Origin: Halichondria panicea
Lineage: Eukaryota; Porifera; Demospongiae; Suberitida; Halichondriidae
DNA: 64,000 bases
Assembly (NCBI RefSeq): GCF_963675165.1
Contig: NC_087385.1
Location: 3,100,501-3,164,500, forward strand
Direction of reading: 5' to 3'
Shown here: piece after piece, positions 12,441 through 23,825 of the stretch
Layout: each line of letters begins with the position of its first letter
Position numbering within the stretch: position 1 is the stretch's first letter
The notes under the pieces: generated by a model
The model's database searches: none
What the model saw: only the letters and a program-made list of their open reading frames with translations
What the model was told of the DNA's origin: nothing
Made by a program: the position numbers and the translations under genes

Positions 12441-15400
12441 AAAAATAATGTCAACAGATGTTAATGATCCTGAGGCAAGTAGCACAGAGTCTGTCACTCT
12501 CGCGGACAGTCACAGTTCTGATGAAGACACTGTTTGTCCTGCGCTTCTATTGGTCCTTCTGCTGCAAAGGAATAGGACATCGGTAAACTATTAGAACAAA
12601 ACGTTGATTTGCATAAGCTAAGCAGGGATGATAGGTCTGAGGAACATCAAACAATCATGAGATTGACTTGTCGTGAGTGTGTATCCGATCCGAGCCTCAA
12701 GTTAATGGATAAATCTACAGTTAGTCTACAGTATATACAGAGTGTTCTTTATCACAATCGTTCAATAAGATAAAATACGGTAAATAATAAATTAATTGTC
12801 CACCGATTAAAATACGACTTGGTATCTACCGTATAGCGGGTAATTCGTTCAACTCGAGAAAAGGTGAGTAAAATCATTTAATTAAAAGCATCACATCACA
12901 TCACCCTCCACCCTCCACCCTCCACTAAGAAAAAATTTTTCCACACACTTGATCCTTTCCTTAGCTATAAGTCTGTCTTAGCTATAAGTCTGTGGTGGGT
13001 AGATCTCTGCGCATGTGCAGACCGGTTACCGGTTAAGCAAGAAACCCTGTACCACTCGTCAGCAAGGTAGGCTCTCTGTCTCTTTGTTCCTCCAATTAGT
13101 CCCGTTGTCACGGGAGTGACCCCCCGGTCATTCCTGCCTAAGGTATGGGGGGGTCTTATAGACTTTTATCATACAATTGTATAATGGTTTAGACCATCTG
13201 CCTATAATTCATGATACCGGTTTTTAGGTACACTTTTGGCTCCAATCAAAAGATATTTACATTTAAGTACAACTACAACTACTCACACATTTGTGGTAAT
13301 CTACTCTTGAATGAACTGTACCTTGCTATTAACCATCCTGGCTCACATTGGCCGGAACACCCACACCTGGGGATTGTAATTAAACGACTATAAAAGGGCG
13401 TGCCGTGGGCAGCTCCGACCGGATGCAACGGGAAAATGAAAAAATGACAAAAGATAAATTTGTTTGAGTCTTACAAAAAGACGCTATAATGTATCACTTC
13501 CTTTGATACGCCTTCTTCCTGAGTATAGCGTGAGCTCTCGCACGAGGTAGTTCGTTCAAACCAGAACAAAGCTACAAACTTATTTTCAGCGTGCTAGGCA
13601 CGGTTTTAGGCACCACGATAGCGCTAAGCATGCCAGAGGCTCATTGCCCTTGGACAACTAGTTACAACCCCCGACCATAAAGTCGTGCCCAGAATTCAGA
13701 TGTGATATTTACTTGGCAATACCAACGCCAGTGATGATCATTTGTGAGCGAAAAAAAAACATTTTCCCGTCTGTGCACTAGCAACCCATCGCTGTTTCAA
13801 GACTGCCACTTAGTTTGTAATTAGAACATTACGCAATTCAATGAAATATTGGAAAAGTGGGTGTGGTTTTCTATCTGTCTGTTTGTTTGTGCAATTTGTT
13901 TGTGCAATATTCATACCCATGGCCCATGGGTAGTTATTAGTTATTCATTTAAATCGCATGCAAGCAGAGTAACTGAATGACACCAAATGCGCATAGCAAA
14001 CCATCAGTAACCACTGATCAGCTGGAACAGGAAGAGGAAGAGGAAGTGTTACACTACGGACGTTTTTTGTAACAAGATATTACTTGATAAAAATGTTATT
14101 GCATACATACACAAATAAACATACACAAATAATAATGAATATAACATTAAGTATTAACGTCGAATCAAGAGTGCACTCGCCAAGCACTGTGGTTCAGCGG
14201 TTGAAAGTATACTATATATTCTCGATGTGTTCAGCAGTAATGATGTGGACACAACTCGTCCTACTGCAATAATATTATGTAGCTATGGATGGGATACCTC
14301 GTGGTCGTGGTCTGCTGCCTAGTTTGTTCTAGCTCACAGTGTTGGTGGCAGGCCAAGAAAACAAGCCCTTTCGGTCATGCATTCAGTATGTCCACACCCT
14401 CCCGGTAATAGCCCCAAACGCTATTTTCGAATGCTCATGGACAAACCGATCGAGCTGGCTTGTGGTAGTCTGGCTTGGTCGCGAGTAGAGTCTCAAAGTC
14501 CCTGCTGCCACTCAGAACCTGCTGCCACTCAGAACACCTCGATGACCTGAACACCTCCGTCTGCCGTCTGAGAACCGTTAGGAAGTGTGTGTGCAAAACG
14601 TGGTCACCACCTTAGAATTCATAAGGACAGCATGTGTGGGACTACACCTACTGAGCATACCAGAAGACGCAACTAACTCAAATCTAAACTGATTATGCAC
14701 AACTCTAGCAGGAGGACAGGTGAGAACAATTATTATTGTTAATACGCCTCTAACCTTGGGTGCAAGTGAGCTCACGTAGAGTGGCCAGTGGGAGTGTGGC
14801 CGGTGGGAGTGCTATCCTGAGACGCCGCATGTACGAAAGAGGGTGAGCGGTGGTGATGAGGCCATACAAATGAGCAACGAGATCAGGACGACTGGGCACG
14901 AAGAGCGGGAGAAGCAGCTAAAGGGTGATTTCGTCTTCAATACCAAGTTATGACTTATGAAACGGTAAATAAATCCAGGACTTTTTTAACCAAACAATTC
15001 CATCTTAGCATCCGAATGTGAAGATTGCTTCCGAGAAGAACTCAAGAGTCAGGATGGCTGGGAGAAGATTGAAAACATGTGAGGGTACATTAACCAATAA
15101 TACATGCACACAAACAACTGTGTACAATGCACTTACGATGTATTTAATTTAATTTAGAGAGCTTGGTGGGGATAAGTGACCTTCCAAATTTGTAACATTG
15201 ATCACCCCAATTAACAGTTCAATGTATTGCAATTCTTATATTTCAAGGTTGAACTATATAGCAGGTTGAGCCTTATTAGTTATTGCAGTCTATAATTAGT
15301 AACTATTCTAGAACATTCTGACAGGTTAACTATGTGTATAATTGTTTTTGTGTCAGTCTTCCATTAAACATAAACTTTGAACAGGTTATGGACAGGTTAT

Positions 15401-15500
15401 GGGCCCAGTCAACGCGAGGACTGTAGGAGACAAGACTCAGAAGTAAAAAAAGAACTAAGTCTTCAGGCAATTGCAGAACTAGATCTAGCTACACGTTTGA
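12441..15500. other. Intergenic with degenerate coding traces
   Basis: From 12448 a short frame (MSTDVNDPEASS) and downstream phrases such as NVDLHKLSRDDR suggest an old coding relic, family unknown. Elsewhere there are only simple repeats and short duplications (catcaccctccaccctcc at about 12890-12925; tagctataagtctgt twice at about 12963-12992; ctgccactcagaac twice near 14505-14535). No gene is supported. Confidence 0.35.
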
Positions 15501-15512
15501 GTAGCTACACGT

Positions 15513-15818
15513 TTGAGGGTAGCTACACGTTTGAGAAAGTCTAGTATGGAAAAATTGGATAACTTGGAAGTTTCAGATGAACTATGGAGAAATGCTGCAG
15601 CGGTACGGACTAATTTTCAGCAAAAGACGCTTTTTCTTTTTCGTCATGGCAGTCCAAGGACAGCACTCAATTTAGGAATAGCAGTACTTCAGAATGGAAA
15701 TGAGGAAATGACTACACACCTTGAAAGAACTTACCGACAGATTGATGCGCCAGGTGGTTACGCTCTTAGACCCAAACCATATGCTACCGTTGTCACAGCT
15801 CACAGTTGGAGAGACTAA
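15513..15818 (+). CDS. Unidentified 101-codon frame
   Basis: The frame is open across about 300 bp with a reasonable composition, including the phrase ALNLGIAVLQNGNEEM and the phrase TLFLFRHGSPRTA. The first loosely recalls a helical repeat in inositol-trisphosphate receptors, but I would not assign it. The chosen ATG lies in a triplicated short repeat (agctacacgtttgag at 15488-15535), so the true start or an upstream exon is unclear. It could be one exon of a host gene or chance. Confidence 0.25.
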   Translation: MRVATRLRKSSMEKLDNLEVSDELWRNAAAVRTNFQQKTLFLFRHGSPRTALNLGIAVLQNGNEEMTTHLERTYRQIDAPGGYALRPKPYATVVTAHSWRD

Positions 15819-16118
15819 CTCCTAACTCTACAACAGTTGATACTTCATGAGGAGAGAGACACAAAACGAAGCGACAAATACCAGCAGAGGAGACTTGGAG
15901 CTGCAACCACGCCTGACAAGAGCTCAGGACTGTCCAAATTAAAATGACGTGGAATTTTGTTATAATGATATTCATGCGTGCGACGTCATCGCTTTGGAAT
16001 GTTTATCACGTGCGTGGGTGGCAAATGTCTGTAATTACTAGGAGGGCGGAGCTTGGGTCACATGACACTGTATTAAAGTTGACCGTAGCCTGAAAGCATT
16101 TGTTGTAGGCTACCTGCC

Positions 16119-16828
16119 TTAACCCTTTCCCGGCTTTAGCCGTCATATGACGCGAGCTATGCGCAGTACCAGCACATGCGCATTGGGCTGCTCTTTCACG
16201 TGGTATCTACGCTTCATGCAGTACTGTCGAAAGAAAAGTGACCGTTTGCTACAAGATCTTCGTAGTACAACCTTAGCGAGGTTCTAGGGCAGCTAGACAG
16301 TGCCTTGTTGAGTAAGAGGACAGTGACTGGGATCATACCAAGAGAGGAAACTACTTTTCAGAGGTCAAGCTATAAATATAGAGCCTGAAGAACCGGAGGA
16401 AGAAGCATGAACCAAAGTCCTGGAGCTTGTAAGTAACTATGGAGTATCATAATGTAGTCTTCAGTATGGTATGCTTAGTCTAGTTAGTACACAAGTGGAC
16501 ATCATGAGCCACCATTGAACTTGTAAACCTGTGTGTAGGTGAAGAAAACGTTTCCCGATATGACCTCGCAGACTGCTGATTGAACCATGTCACCGTGAGA
16601 ACATTGAGAACACTTCAATATTCATAATTGTGAAATGTGTAAAAAAAATTGTTAATTATTGGGGGTGGTCAGTTGCTAGGTAACGATGATGATGTCATGG
16701 TACCCCCAGGATATGGGGTACCTGTAGGAAATAGTTGCAAGTGATTACAATGCATGGTTCATGAGATATGTATTTTTAAAGAATTTATTCTGTATTTTGT
16801 TTTTTTAATTAAAGCCGGGAAGGGTTAA
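16119..16828. mobile_element. Family B TTAA MITE, copy B1 (piggyBac-like)
   Basis: TTAA at 16119-16122 is followed by CCCTTTCCCGGCTTTA. The right end is the inverted TTAAAGCCGGGAAGGG followed by TTAA at 16825-16828. TTAA target sites and short C-starting inverted repeats are the signature of piggyBac-type elements. At 710 bp it has no transposase and is non-autonomous. Internal blocks (CTGTCGAAAGAAAAGTGACC near 16230; TTTCCCGATATGACC near 16550) recur at 44.3-46.3 and 46.9-47.3 kb. It ends only 13 bp before the next TTAA element. Confidence 0.85.
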
Positions 16829-16841
16829 ACTAAGACTTGCC

Positions 16842-17703
16842 TTAACCGTCACGGGCCACAATCGGGCCACAATCGTGGCCCGCAATAGTGAATTTTTTTG
16901 CGAAATTCTAATTCTGCGATACTTAGGAAGAAGTAGCTCGAACTATGCACATCCCTGTATAGAGGAAGAGCTGTAGAATCACGTGCAATTTAGTCTAGAA
17001 TTTTCCAAGCCACGTTGCTATGTTAAAATTTCATTAGCATCTTAGATGTGCCGATATGCTTGAACAGCTTGAGGACAGCAATGGCGATGTCTCCTCTGGT
17101 GATGACAGTGCTTATGAAGGAGAGGGGATAGTAGGATACCTCCCAAAGGCTACCAGCTTTATGCACGCTGATGAACTGTCTGGGACTGAGGACATGCATG
17201 ACATGGACCTAGACGCTAGAGCTATGGACCAGGACGGTGAAAGACCAGGAGAGGGCTCACTGTGTGTCTCTGGCAAGTAGTAGCTAGAATATCAGTAGTA
17301 AGTATAGTATAGCTAAAATAGAATTAGCAGTAATATAGAATTAGCAGTAATGAACAGTCTTTATGTGAGCTTGTAAATTTCATAGATCGTTCACCGATAT
17401 AGTAGATATAGTAATACATGTACGTAACATGTACTTCAAATTGATATATCTTAGCACTGTTACATTCATATGATGTGAAAATTCATATGATGTGAAAATC
17501 AAGCTTAGTCAAGCTTGGGATTTTATCTCACCGCTGGCCGAGCATAATAACCGTGGTGGTTGTTATGGCAACACATGTTGCACCATTTTATTCCTTGTTG
17601 TATGGGCATTCTAATGGTATATGGTTCTAGGCATTTTATTGCTCTGGAAACCCGATAGAGAATTTACAGACCTCATTGTTAATTAAGAATCCGACGGTTA
17701 AAG
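16842..17703 (+). mobile_element. Family A piggyBac-like element, copy A
   Basis: It opens TTAACCGTCACGGGCC and closes with AGAATCCGACGGTTAAAGG. Full copies elsewhere (34714-35645) show the complete end TTAA-CCCTTTAACCGTC, so this copy is slightly trimmed. It carries the same small acidic ORF as the other copies. Near the left end the subterminal GGGCCAC block is partly duplicated. Confidence 0.8.
17056..17280 (+). pseudogene. Acidic piggyBac N-terminus-like ORF, copy A
   Basis: It encodes LEDSNGDVSSGDDSAYEGEG and then a conserved acidic tail including SGTEDMHDMDLDARAMDQDG. Compared with the copy at 35175-35429 it lacks the original start (MARLFTCAD) because of a local deletion, and it misses two codons (PD) in frame. 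Acidic serine-rich N-termini of this kind precede the catalytic domain in piggyBac transposases. No catalytic region follows here. Confidence 0.6.
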
Positions 17704-17720
17704 GAAGACTATTAGATAGT

Positions 17721-18240
17721 CTCTGGGTAGCCATCCAAAATGAAGCTCAATTTCCAAAAAACTAATTAGCTTAATTCAATTATGCTAATTAGTCCCATAA
17801 AATGGTGATGACGTCATGGCAGTTTTGTAAGAAGAACTACAAATGCGGACATGAAGAAGCTAAGATCAAGCTTCAAGCTGCTTCAAAAACAAGGCTAGAT
17901 GAACATCTCATAGCTAATCAAGCTGGGGAAGAGTAAGAGTTACTGCATTCTTGAGATACACCAGAGCTAAAGAAGCCAGCATAGCTAAGGCAGTTTTGCA
18001 CATATCCAGCTAGAAACATACTCCTAACCAAGTACCACCGCATTTGTTGCTAAAGATATTGGAGAATAGTTCCAGCAGCTAGCTAAGCAAGTACCTAGGA
18101 CACATGACTTCACTTGCAATGAAAAACATTATGAATCTCATTAACACATTAACACATTAACACTACATCATCTACATTAAATGTTGGCAATGAATAAAAT
18201 TAATGTTATCAGTGCCTGACCCAGGCCTTAAGTACCCAGA
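17721..18240. repeat. Family G MITE, copy 1
   Basis: It shares long stretches with 52983-53682 and 40664-40995: AACTAATTAGCTTAATTC, CTCATAGCTA, CAGCAGCTAGCTAAGCA and the end TGCCTGACCCAGGCCTTAA. The left end CTCTGGGTA matches the inverse of the right end TACCCAGA. The rest of the left terminal repeat is deleted. It is non-coding. Confidence 0.75.
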
Positions 18241-19216
18241 CCTGCTGCGCAACTTGCAACTCAAGAAGCTACATCTGTGAATCTGGAGAAGTAATCTGTT
18301 TGAAGACAACCAAGGAACAATTGCTATGGTAAAGATCGCACCAAACATATTGATATCAAGTACCACTATGTGCGAGAAATCCAAGTGACTTATTGCCCAA
18401 CTGTTAACCAAGTCATTCGTCTTTGGGAATTTTGGAACCTTTCATTAATGGGAGTGTTGTTAATGGGAGTGTTGAGGAGTGTTGAACATATAATTTTGAT
18501 TATGACTTATTTATATTTAGTATAACTATTCTAAAACATTCTGACAGGTTCTTATTTAACCATGTGTAGTGTATAATTGTTTTTGTCCATTAAACATAAA
18601 CTTTGAACAATTCTGACACCTTGCATTCCGCAAGTATTGATTGCGATTGATTGCGAGCCAGATGCAAAGACAAAAGAGAAGAAAGTGAAGCAGTAAGCAC
18701 TGTATGTAGTCTGTATGTACATTATCCATAGTAAATGTATGGTTTACATTGATCATCAGAGCTCCATGTACTAACTGGATATCTTGAGCTAGGAAGTAGT
18801 CATGGTTGCTTGAGAGTGAGAGTGATCAGAGTGTAGGGGGAGTCAGAGTGTAGAGGGAGCATTGAAATATGCAGTAGCTGTTTAATGTAGTGTGAAAACA
18901 AGGATTCAAAAGTAACTTGTTTTGCGGGGGAGCTACTGGTTAACAATAAATTGTACATCATGTTTAGTTCTACATGTTGCTTAATGATCGTTTATCGTTT
19001 TGGAATTATCGTTTTTATCATTTTTTTCCCAGGGGTACTCAGAAAATCAGAAAATCTGCCAAGACCCTTTTGTATCCTTTTGTATGCCAACAGCAGAGGG
19101 GATACACCATTGCCCGCGAATTGTGTGTGTTATGAGGCAGTCTAACTGGCAGTCTGCCCCGTTTACATGACGATTCAATCCGGATGAATTGTGTGTGTTA
19201 TGAGGCAGTCTAACAC
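18241..19216. other. Intergenic, no supported gene
   Basis: It contains short duplications (taatgggagtgttg at about 18448-18475; gattgattgcga at about 18640). At 19118-19147 and 19184-19213 a 30-bp block (starting gaattgtgtgtgttatgagg) occurs twice, each time next to a CCCCGTTTACA Harbinger terminus. The left Harbinger end therefore appears partially duplicated. Confidence 0.5.
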
Positions 19217-19532
19217 TAGAGCCCCGTTTACACGACGGACACGACGATTCAATCCGGATCAAATCCGGATTGAATCCGGGTCAGTTCTTGTCCAAACGAG
19301 CAAATTGTATCCGGGTTAGTGCGCATGTGTGTAAACGATAGGCGTGCCAGTAAAGCGAGTTGAAACGCCCCTAGTGCTAAAAAGAACAAGACTTGCACAA
19401 GATAAAGAACCTGAGACGGCTTGATCGTCGTTTGCGATGACTTTGGCGGTGCCCTGGATGCTTTTCGAAGGTAGTATGTAAGTAATATAAAAGATGCCTT
19501 AGGCCATAGGATACAAGTATTGCCTAGGAAGT

Positions 19533-20560
19533 ATGGCGAGGATGATGGAGTTTGTTGCAATTGTCGGCTTTTTAAGAGTTTGTAGAAGGAGTGCTGAAAG
19601 GAGAGAGAAGCTTAGGAGAATGGAAAGGAAGCAACAGTTGTTGGATTTCAGGAGGAGGAAAGAAAATCTGAACGTACTGTTTTTGCTGTTTTTGTGCAGT
19701 GTAAATCTTGGTGCTACAGCAAGACTGATATGGGAGAAACCTCGAAGCTGTGACTGGTGGGATAGGGTAGTTCTCTCTGCATTTACTGCATAAGATTGGA
19801 TAACAAACTTTCGAATGTCAAAGGTCACATTTGACTACCTGTGTGACAAGTTGTCGTCAAGTATCGCCAGGATAGACACTGTCATGAGAAGGCAATGACA
19901 CTTTGGTTTCTGGCGACTGGTGCTGACTATCGGACTGTTGGGCATTTGTTTGGGGTCGTCTGTATGTCTGATCAGTAAGGAGGTTTGTGCTAAGATAGTT
20001 TCTGTTTTGTTGCCCCAATATGTAAAGTTTCACACTGGCTCAGCTCTCTCTGTTGTTGTCGGAACCAACTCGGGTTTCCACAATGCGTCGGAGCAGTGGA
20101 TGGTAGTCACATACCGATTGTGTCCCATGTTTGCCCTGCCGATTATTATAACCGAAAGGGTTGGCATTCTATTGTTTTACAGGGAACGGTGGATTTTCGA
20201 GTGTTTATCGATTTGTATGTTGGTTGGCCTGGTCGTGTACACGACGCCCGAGTCTTTTCAAACTCAAGTTTGTGCAGTAAGGGACAAAGTAAGACCAACA
20301 AACCAGTAACGCTCGGTGGTACTGATGTTCCACTTGTGAGACTTATTGACAATGGTCGCCTGACTTCCCAGCAGAGGAAATTTAACTATAGGCTGAGCAA
20401 GGCACGTGTGATGGTCGAGCACGCATATGGGAGGCTGAAAGGCTGAAAGGTCGATGGAGATGCTTATGGAGATGCTTAATGAAAAGATTAGATGAATGTG
20501 GATGATGCGTCAGAGTTGATTGTGTTGCATAACATATGTGAAGTGAAGGGAGAGTTTTTT
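19533..20560 (+). pseudogene. Harbinger DDE nuclease (HARBI1-like)
   Basis: This is the element's nuclease/transposase. An N-terminal frame (19533-19793, ending CDWWDRVVLSAFTA) stops at a TAA where the frame otherwise continues. After further indels the catalytic domain is readable from 20096: MDGSHIPI (first D), DYYNRKGWHSIVLQ, GWPGRVHDARVF (second D) and VMVEHAYGRLKG (E). The stretch expected between the second D and the E is shortened, suggesting an internal deletion. Just after the E, 8-bp (20433-20448) and 12-bp (20455-20478) tandem duplications break the frame and create a stop. All three catalytic residues survive, but the gene cannot make a full protein. Confidence 0.88.
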
Positions 20561-20752
20561 TAATGACAATTGGACTGATGGTGTCGAAGAGGTTGATAGT
20601 ACAAACAGCTCATCTTCTAATACATTACAGCCGTCTAATGACTCTATTTCTATTCGAAACGCCTTCATGCAACATTTTAGATTTTAGTCAACAGTGATGT
20701 AGTTGTATAACAGTAAGTGGTTGTAAGATACATAATAACACACTCAGGCTGG

Positions 20753-21396
20753 TTAAGGCCGTTTCACAAATACAGGCCATAAATGAGGGTGCATTGCAGT
20801 CTATTGTGTAATGGTTTCATTGTGTACCTTTTTATTCGGGATTCATATTAGATACGTAAAATGGATCAGGATGATAACACCGTTGCCATGGTTACGGCCT
20901 TGTTGTGTACATTAACTTGCTATTTACTTGGCGCTGTCTCCAATAATCAATTTCATGGTTCAATCTCTTAGTATCAAAACAAAGCTCTTACTACAGTACA
21001 ATAGAAACCAAATGGATATTTAGGGCTGCTATCACATTTTTTGTACAATAAGCATACAAAAGCATTTTTTTAAAGCTATAATCAGAGCTAAAATGAGCTC
21101 ACACCAAATATCCACTTTGTTTCTCACTAAAAGCTTTCTTTTGATACCAATATTGCTTTCTACAACTTGGTATTGGAGGCAGCATTTTCAAAACAATTGT
21201 TAAGGCAAGTCATACTTGGTCACAGTTAACGCACATACCAAGATAGTAACCATGGTAGTAATGTTATCAGATAAAAGGTATTCCTGTTCACAATACATTT
21301 TGTGAAAAATAATGTGTAATTGACAAAATTTTTTACAAAAAATGGTAGTTCTTTATAGTGCACTTTTTCTTCAATTTCAAGAAAAAACGGCCTTAA
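20753..21396. mobile_element. TTAA-flanked MITE nested in Harbinger
   Basis: TTAA followed by GGCCGTTT at 20753 is mirrored by AAACGGCC and TTAA at 21393-21396. The element is 644 bp and non-coding. Part of it (AACAATTGTTAAGGCAAG, ACCAAGATAGTAACCATGG) recurs inverted at about 42630-42740. It lies between the two Harbinger genes, so it inserted after that element. Confidence 0.75.
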
Positions 21397-21486
21397 CCTA
21401 CCTGAGCAGGAAGTAAATACCACAGCTAATAAGGATACAGGATAATAGTCATTATAGTCCTTGGCCCTGAGTATGGTGGTGGTGGT

Positions 21487-22319
21487 CTAAGATGGTGGTG
21501 GTCTAAGATACATAATAACACAATAACACAGTAAGTAAATACCACAGCTAATATCGATACAGCTAATCAGGATAATAGTCATTAATAGTCCTGCCTTGGC
21601 CGGTGGCGATGGTGGTGGTGGTGGTCTAAACATGTTTGCCACCATCCTCATATCATATTCCCTCTCCTCCATTTCTTGTTCTTTTTCCCACCTTTCGTCT
21701 CCGTGTTTCGCAAATCTTGCCTCCTGGTACTTTAAAAACTTGTCCATGGTTCGCTTTTGAAGCCTTCTCCGTCTTCGTCTTCCTCTGTAGTTGTGGCATT
21801 AATTTTAAGTTTTTATCAGTGTTTAATTATTTTACCTGTTTCATCTGCAGGGGGTCTGATTCTGAAGTCACCTGCAGAGAGGGGGCTCCATCAACGGCAT
21901 TGTGAGCCTCAAGTTCATCTGCATCTGGGAAACAAACGAGTTTACCACTTGTCAGAATTATTGCATCCTGGCTGCCTAGCAGCGAGGGTGGAACTGTTGC
22001 TGGCCGATGACCCAGGATGGCATCGAGTTGGTGGTAGAATTTGCAACTCTTTCTACCCTTCCTGTTTCTTTGTTATTGTCTTTAATTTCTCTATATATCC
22101 TTTTCAAACATATATCCTTTTCAAACTTTTAATCTTATTTCTACATTCTCGTGTGTGTCCTTCTTTTAATTTTTGTGATATTTCAGTGAAAACAACCTTG
22201 GCCCCATCCAATTCCTCTTGAATATCACTCTCTCCCCAGACAGCAATGAGAGCTCTCACCTCTACATCACTCCATGCAGTGCCACGGGACTTTTGTATCA
22301 TAACAGAAGCCATTGACAT
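21487..22319 (-). pseudogene. Harbinger Myb/SANT-like partner protein
   Basis: In Harbinger elements this second protein binds the transposon ends and helps nuclear import of the nuclease. The N-terminal Myb/trihelix domain reads RGTAWSDVEVRALIAVWGE and CRNKIKSLKRIYV (22290-22104). A middle part, KFYHQLDAILGHRPATVPPS, is at about 22042-21983. The C-terminal charged coiled region MDKFLKYQEARFAKHGDE and EKEQEMEEREYDMRMVANMF is at 21747-21628. The pieces lie in different frames, so introns or indels separate them. A proline run and GGTGGT repeats follow. Confidence 0.8.
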
Positions 22320-22405
22320 ACTATCACTTGAACCACAAAAATTCTAACTAGCTTTTGATCCAGTGCAGCTGTTTACACGGCGCCTAACCCGGATTGTATC
22401 CGGGT

Positions 22406-22431
22406 CGAAACCACATCCTGATGTGGTTTCG
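22406..22431. repeat. Perfect hairpin near Harbinger right end
   Basis: Arms of 12 bp (CGAAACCACATC and its complement) are separated by only CT. It sits among ATCCGG subterminal repeats and may be a transposase or partner binding structure. Confidence 0.7.
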
Positions 22432-22515
22432 CTAATCCAGATTAGAACCCGGATTAGGCCGTTTACACGAACACGGATTACTTTTATGAACCCGGAATAA
22501 AGGCAAACGGGGCTT

Positions 22516-22950
22516 TAGACTGTGCTGAGTTCCTAGATTTAATTTTATTGTAAATGCATGCCTGTTGAGAATTATTTGCAAAGAGAAAGTCATTCGGAGC
22601 AACTACAGTAGCTAAGTAGTTGATCAGCATCTGCAGCTTTTCCCCCAATCTCCTCCCATTAAATTAACTTCCTGTGAATTTCCGGTGCGACATGCATGGG
22701 ACGCGTGAAATCCCTGTGTTTCCAATCCCTCTCCTCTACTTGTGCCTTCTGTGTGTTTGAAGCTCCAGACAATGTCACGAACCTCAAGATTGCTCTGCAG
22801 ATGGGACAGTCTTCACAACAAGTACTTATGAGTAAAAGCATAAAATAATAAAATAATAAATTACTAAGGGTGTTCTTTAGTGGCGCTGCAAACATATAGC
22901 AATGTTATAGCAATGTAAAAATAATTGAATAGGTCGCTTATGGTGTGTCT
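22516..22950. other. Intergenic, no supported gene
   Basis: AT-rich sequence right of the Harbinger element. Only short ORFs are present and I recognise nothing in it. Confidence 0.5.
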
Positions 22951-22954
22951 TATG

Positions 22955-23290
22955 GTGTGCTTTAATTAAAACAAAATAAATACATATTTTTCTTTAAAAA
23001 TCAGAACCATATCTTAAGAACCATATCTTAAGAACCATACTATTTCCTACAGGTACAAGGCCATAAGCATCGATATTCTCACTGTCTAGCAGGTTATACA
23101 CTACGAAGTCATAATCAAACAGTCATTCGACGGTACTGCACAAAGTGTACCTCGAAGCAAAATGTTGAAAATACCACGTGAAAGAGCAGCTCAATGCGCA
23201 TGTGCTGGTACCTACAGCGTGCTCCAACACAGTGTGCACAGTTGAAAAATCTCGGTCCGCTGGACGACATATGTCCGAGAAAAGGTTAAT
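22955..23290 (-). repeat. Family B MITE fragment, copy B3
   Basis: It shares TTTAATTAAAA, ACTATTTCCTACAGGTA, GCATCGATATTCTCACTG and AAGAGCAGC...GCTGGTA blocks with the elements at 16.1 and 44.3-46.3 kb. No terminal repeats remain. It is non-coding. Confidence 0.6.
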
Positions 23291-23825
23291 CGCAGCTGCG
23301 TGCCAAAGTTCAAACAGGTCAATGTTCATCGATATAACTGTTTGTGATGATTACATAACATAATATTCAAATACTAAATATAGAACATTGCATTTCCCTT
23401 GTACTTCGGATGATAAATAAAATAAGAAATCATACGATGCTTAAGAATAACAAAAGATGATAATTATAACAACAAAATTATAACAACAAAATAATTGACA
23501 TAACAATAGAATATAAAATCAAAGAAAACTCACAAAACCAAGTCTAATGATTAACAGCTTTTAAGTTCCAAGGTATACAAATTGTCTATACAAATTGTCC
23601 ATATCTTTGTGGTACACTCACCGTTCGTGACGATAGTCTCAATGTAACTGGAACTTCATCTTCACCTTCAGCAGACGGAGGTGTTGTGTCTGGCTCCTTG
23701 CTAGCACGAACCATTTTTCCCTCTGAATCAAGTAAAGTTTACACCCACCCAATAATTGGCAATGCAGCTTAGGGATTTTCTACCGCCCTTTCTTATTGAT
23801 GGAAGATGAGTGCCACCAGCTGGAC
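23291..23825. other. Intergenic, no supported gene
   Basis: AT-rich sequence with short duplications (acaacaaaattata near 23468-23490). I recognise nothing functional. Confidence 0.5.

Larger units (their letters stand above)
19220..22515. mobile_element. PIF/Harbinger transposon, decayed
   Basis: The ends are inverted: AGCCCCGTTTACA at 19220 and CAAACGGGGCTT ending at 22515, each flanked by TAG (19217-19219 and 22516-22518). This is consistent with the 3-bp target duplications of Harbinger. Inside are the two hallmark genes, a DDE nuclease on + and a Myb/SANT-type DNA-binding partner on -, converging. Subterminal copies of ATCCGG cluster at both ends (19163-19320 and 22388-22490), plausible binding sites for the partner. 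Both genes carry stops and frameshifts, so the copy is dead. Confidence 0.88.

Noticed and set aside
14190-14215. tRNA-like box (gtggttcagcggttgaaa)
   Set aside because: No matching A box, no cloverleaf arms and no acceptor stem were found.
15650-15670. Histidine phosphatase RHG signature (LFRHG)
   Set aside because: A three-residue match without the rest of the family pattern.
21757-22221. 154-codon plus-strand frame
   Set aside because: It is antisense to the Myb/SANT partner, whose minus-strand translation has clear family motifs.
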